From Mycobacterium heckeshornense (GTDB lineage: Bacteria; Actinomycetota; Actinomycetes; Mycobacteriales; Mycobacteriaceae), in contig NZ_AP024237.1 in the NCBI RefSeq assembly GCF_016592155.1, forward strand, positions 3,224,001 to 3,288,000: DNA of 64,000 bases. Reading direction: 5' to 3'. Both the position numbers and the translations under genes were made by a program. This document shows, piece after piece, positions 62,296 to 64,000 of the stretch. The number at the start of each line of letters is the position of its first letter. The first letter of the stretch is position 1. The notes under the pieces were generated by a model, which was not told the DNA's origin, did no database searches, and was given only the letters and a program-made list of their open reading frames with translations.

Positions 62296-62328
62296 CGCAT
62301 ACTCACGCCAGCTATATTGCCGGCCCGG

Positions 62329-63810
62329 CTAGCTCGTGTCGCGGGCTATCTTCTCGAGCACTCCGTCGACGTCTCGCTGGAAGACGAACGACGCAGGCTG
62401 CGCGCGCGGCGCTGAGTCACCCGCCAGTGCGAGGATCTCGTCGAAACCCTCGAGCACGCACCGGGTAAACAGCTGCTCATCCTGGACGGCGGCCCTGTCG
62501 TAGCGCACGGTGATAGTGCACCAAGCTCCCATGGATAACAGGACGACCGACATCGCCAGACCAGCCAACGAATTTAGGGCATACGTCCGTAGCACCTTCC
62601 CGCCGGCAACGTAGACGTCGCCGTCGTACGTACGCGCATTGCTGGCCGCCGCATCGAAACGCCCACCGCCATTCAACGACTCCAGCGCGCGCGCCGGCAC
62701 GAGGTTCAGCAGGGGCGTTAAGACACTGCCGATGTTTCGTGCGGGCTCCGCGCGCCGCTGCGTTATCTGCTCGCGGATCTGCTGGATGCGAGCCGTCGGA
62801 TCGGCCGTCCCCGCCGGCGCCGCCAGATTGATCATGGTGACCCGATTGCCGCCGGCCGCGTCGGCATCGGTGCGTACGCTCACCGGGACGATCACCGGCA
62901 GCGTGTCAATCGGTGAGCCGAGCGCCTTGTGGTAGCGGCCCAACCCGCCGCACAGACCTGCCAGGTAGGCGTCGTTGATTGAGCCGCCGCCGGCTATCGC
63001 AGCCTTTTGCAGGTCAGAAAGCCGGATGTCGAGCGCTTCGCTGCGGCAAGCCAAGCTGCGCTGGCGCAGCACGGGTGACGGCTCGGCGACCAGGCTCATT
63101 ACCCGAACACTTGAGCGTGCATGCCCCACAACGCCCGCCAGGGCCGACGGCGGGTGGAGCACCACCCGGCCGACTGTCGAGATCGCGCCCCACAACGCTC
63201 GCCAGACTGCCCTGACAACGACGCCAGGCAGGTTTTTGATGCCGTCCAGCATTAAGCCGTTGGGTGACAGATGCTGCGGAATCGGCGGCGGAGGCAGCGG
63301 CCCGGCCGGTGGATCGCGCTGCAGGTCGCAGATCTGGGCGAAAATCTCGAAGCTGCCGACTCCGTCGCCGATCGCATGGCTTACGTGGAAGACAATCGCG
63401 GCTGTGCCATCGGCAAGGCCCTCGACCAGGGTGGCCGTCCACAGCGGCCGCGCGATGTCCAGCGGTGACTGCAGCATCACCTCGGCCAGCTCGAAAACCT
63501 CCCGCAGCGTGCCGGGTTCGGGGACGCGCACCCGCCGCACATGAAAGTCCAAGTCGAAGTCGGGATCCACCACCCAGCGCGGTGCCGCCGTCGGCAGGGT
63601 GGGCACCACGACCTTCTGGCGCATTCGCAGCACCCGTCGGGAGGCGTTGTCGAAGCAGTCGCGGAACCGGCCCCACCCCGGGGCGGTGTCGAGAAGGACG
63701 ACGCCCATGACCGCTGCGCGGGTGCGTGGGTTGGCTTCCCGCCGATACATGAGATAGTCGAGCGGGCTCAGCTCTACGGGCAATCCGGCGGTGTCGAGGG
63801 ACTCAACCAT
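62329..63810 (-). CDS. Wax ester synthase/diacylglycerol acyltransferase (WS/DGAT)
   Basis: A 493-residue protein of the WS/DGAT family (ATF). The N-terminus PVELSPLDYLMYRREANPRTRAAVMG (outline) is typical. The active-site motif HHxxxDG reads SHAIGDG near residue 148, so the catalytic second His and DG are kept but the first His is Ser. The C-terminal domain has VVPVSVRTDADAAGGNRVT and NSLAGLAMSVVLLSMG. It makes triacylglycerol or wax esters from acyl-CoA. Mycobacteria have many paralogs; which one this is I cannot tell. Convergent with sigA. Confidence 0.88.
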   Translation of the reverse strand: MVESLDTAGLPVELSPLDYLMYRREANPRTRAAVMGVVLLDTAPGWGRFRDCFDNASRRVLRMRQKVVVPTLPTAAPRWVVDPDFDLDFHVRRVRVPEPGTLREVFELAEVMLQSPLDIARPLWTATLVEGLADGTAAIVFHVSHAIGDGVGSFEIFAQICDLQRDPPAGPLPPPPIPQHLSPNGLMLDGIKNLPGVVVRAVWRALWGAISTVGRVVLHPPSALAGVVGHARSSVRVMSLVAEPSPVLRQRSLACRSEALDIRLSDLQKAAIAGGGSINDAYLAGLCGGLGRYHKALGSPIDTLPVIVPVSVRTDADAAGGNRVTMINLAAPAGTADPTARIQQIREQITQRRAEPARNIGSVLTPLLNLVPARALESLNGGGRFDAAASNARTYDGDVYVAGGKVLRTYALNSLAGLAMSVVLLSMGAWCTITVRYDRAAVQDEQLFTRCVLEGFDEILALAGDSAPRAQPASFVFQRDVDGVLEKIARDTS

Positions 63811-64000
63811 CGCCGCTCCGCCGACTGGGTTCGGGTGTCGGTGTGGCCAACGACATCATTGCCAAGCCTCCTGTGTCAGACGCCCTCCCGGCCCTGGCAT
63901 CAGCAGGCTAACCCGGTTAGACGCGTGCCGGAGCTAATCGTGCGATCACACTCGACGGACCTGATTGACGGTGTGCCGGCCCCGCCCGGCTGATATTTCG

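Overview
The window is high-GC actinobacterial chromosome from a Mycobacterium species. From about 26.5 kb onwards the genes follow, with gaps, the order of the M. tuberculosis Rv2667-Rv2703 block: clpC2, Rv2668, Rv2669, ribD, Rv2672, aftC, msrB, Rv2675c, the heme genes, echA15, Rv2680, Rv2681, dxs, ars permeases, ceoBC, dut, cei, suhB, ppgK, sigA. Homology statements come from family motifs and remembered gene order; no database search was run.

Layout. 0-12 kb is accessory: a 13E12-type HNH gene, UdgX, a decayed F420-dependent oxidoreductase, a hemerythrin-like protein, a lipoprotein, a fused cytochrome b561/molybdopterin oxidoreductase, a GH15 glycosidase, an enolase-superfamily enzyme and a large proline-rich protein. 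12.2-12.7 kb holds four tRNA genes (Val-CAC on the minus strand; Gly, Cys and Val-GAC on the plus strand). 12.7-23.35 kb is a 10.6-kb integrated element bounded by a perfect 33-bp direct repeat that starts inside tRNA-Val(GAC). It carries an integrase, an excisionase-like protein, a TOPRIM protein, an SF3 helicase/primase-like protein, several small genes and a P27-type terminase small subunit. No capsid, portal, large terminase or tail gene is visible, so it looks like a phage satellite more than a full prophage. A second tyrosine recombinase sits at its left end. 23.4-26.5 kb has three DUF732 proteins and an AGCS symporter.

26.6-63.8 kb is the conserved block. It contains stress and repair genes (clpC2 with palindromic operators; a sigma factor coupled to an Ogt-like alkyltransferase), envelope genes (aftC, cei), heme synthesis (hemE-hemY-chdC), isoprenoid synthesis (dxs), K+ uptake (ceoB-ceoC), nucleotide hygiene (dut), polyphosphate glucokinase (ppgK) and the primary sigma factor (sigA). 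A three-gene GMC dehydrogenase-like cluster lies between hemE and echA15.

Decay and oddities. The Rv2675c-like methyltransferase and an F420-dependent oxidoreductase are pseudogenes. The RNase D gene has two +1 shifts, each in a homopolymer run. A LuxR-type DNA-binding domain stands without a receiver domain. A perfect CRP-type palindrome lies between the DUF4193 gene and cei. The strongest candidates for something undescribed are the satellite-like element, its repeated TCAGGTCA-type sites at both ends, and the paired palindromes inside one of its genes.
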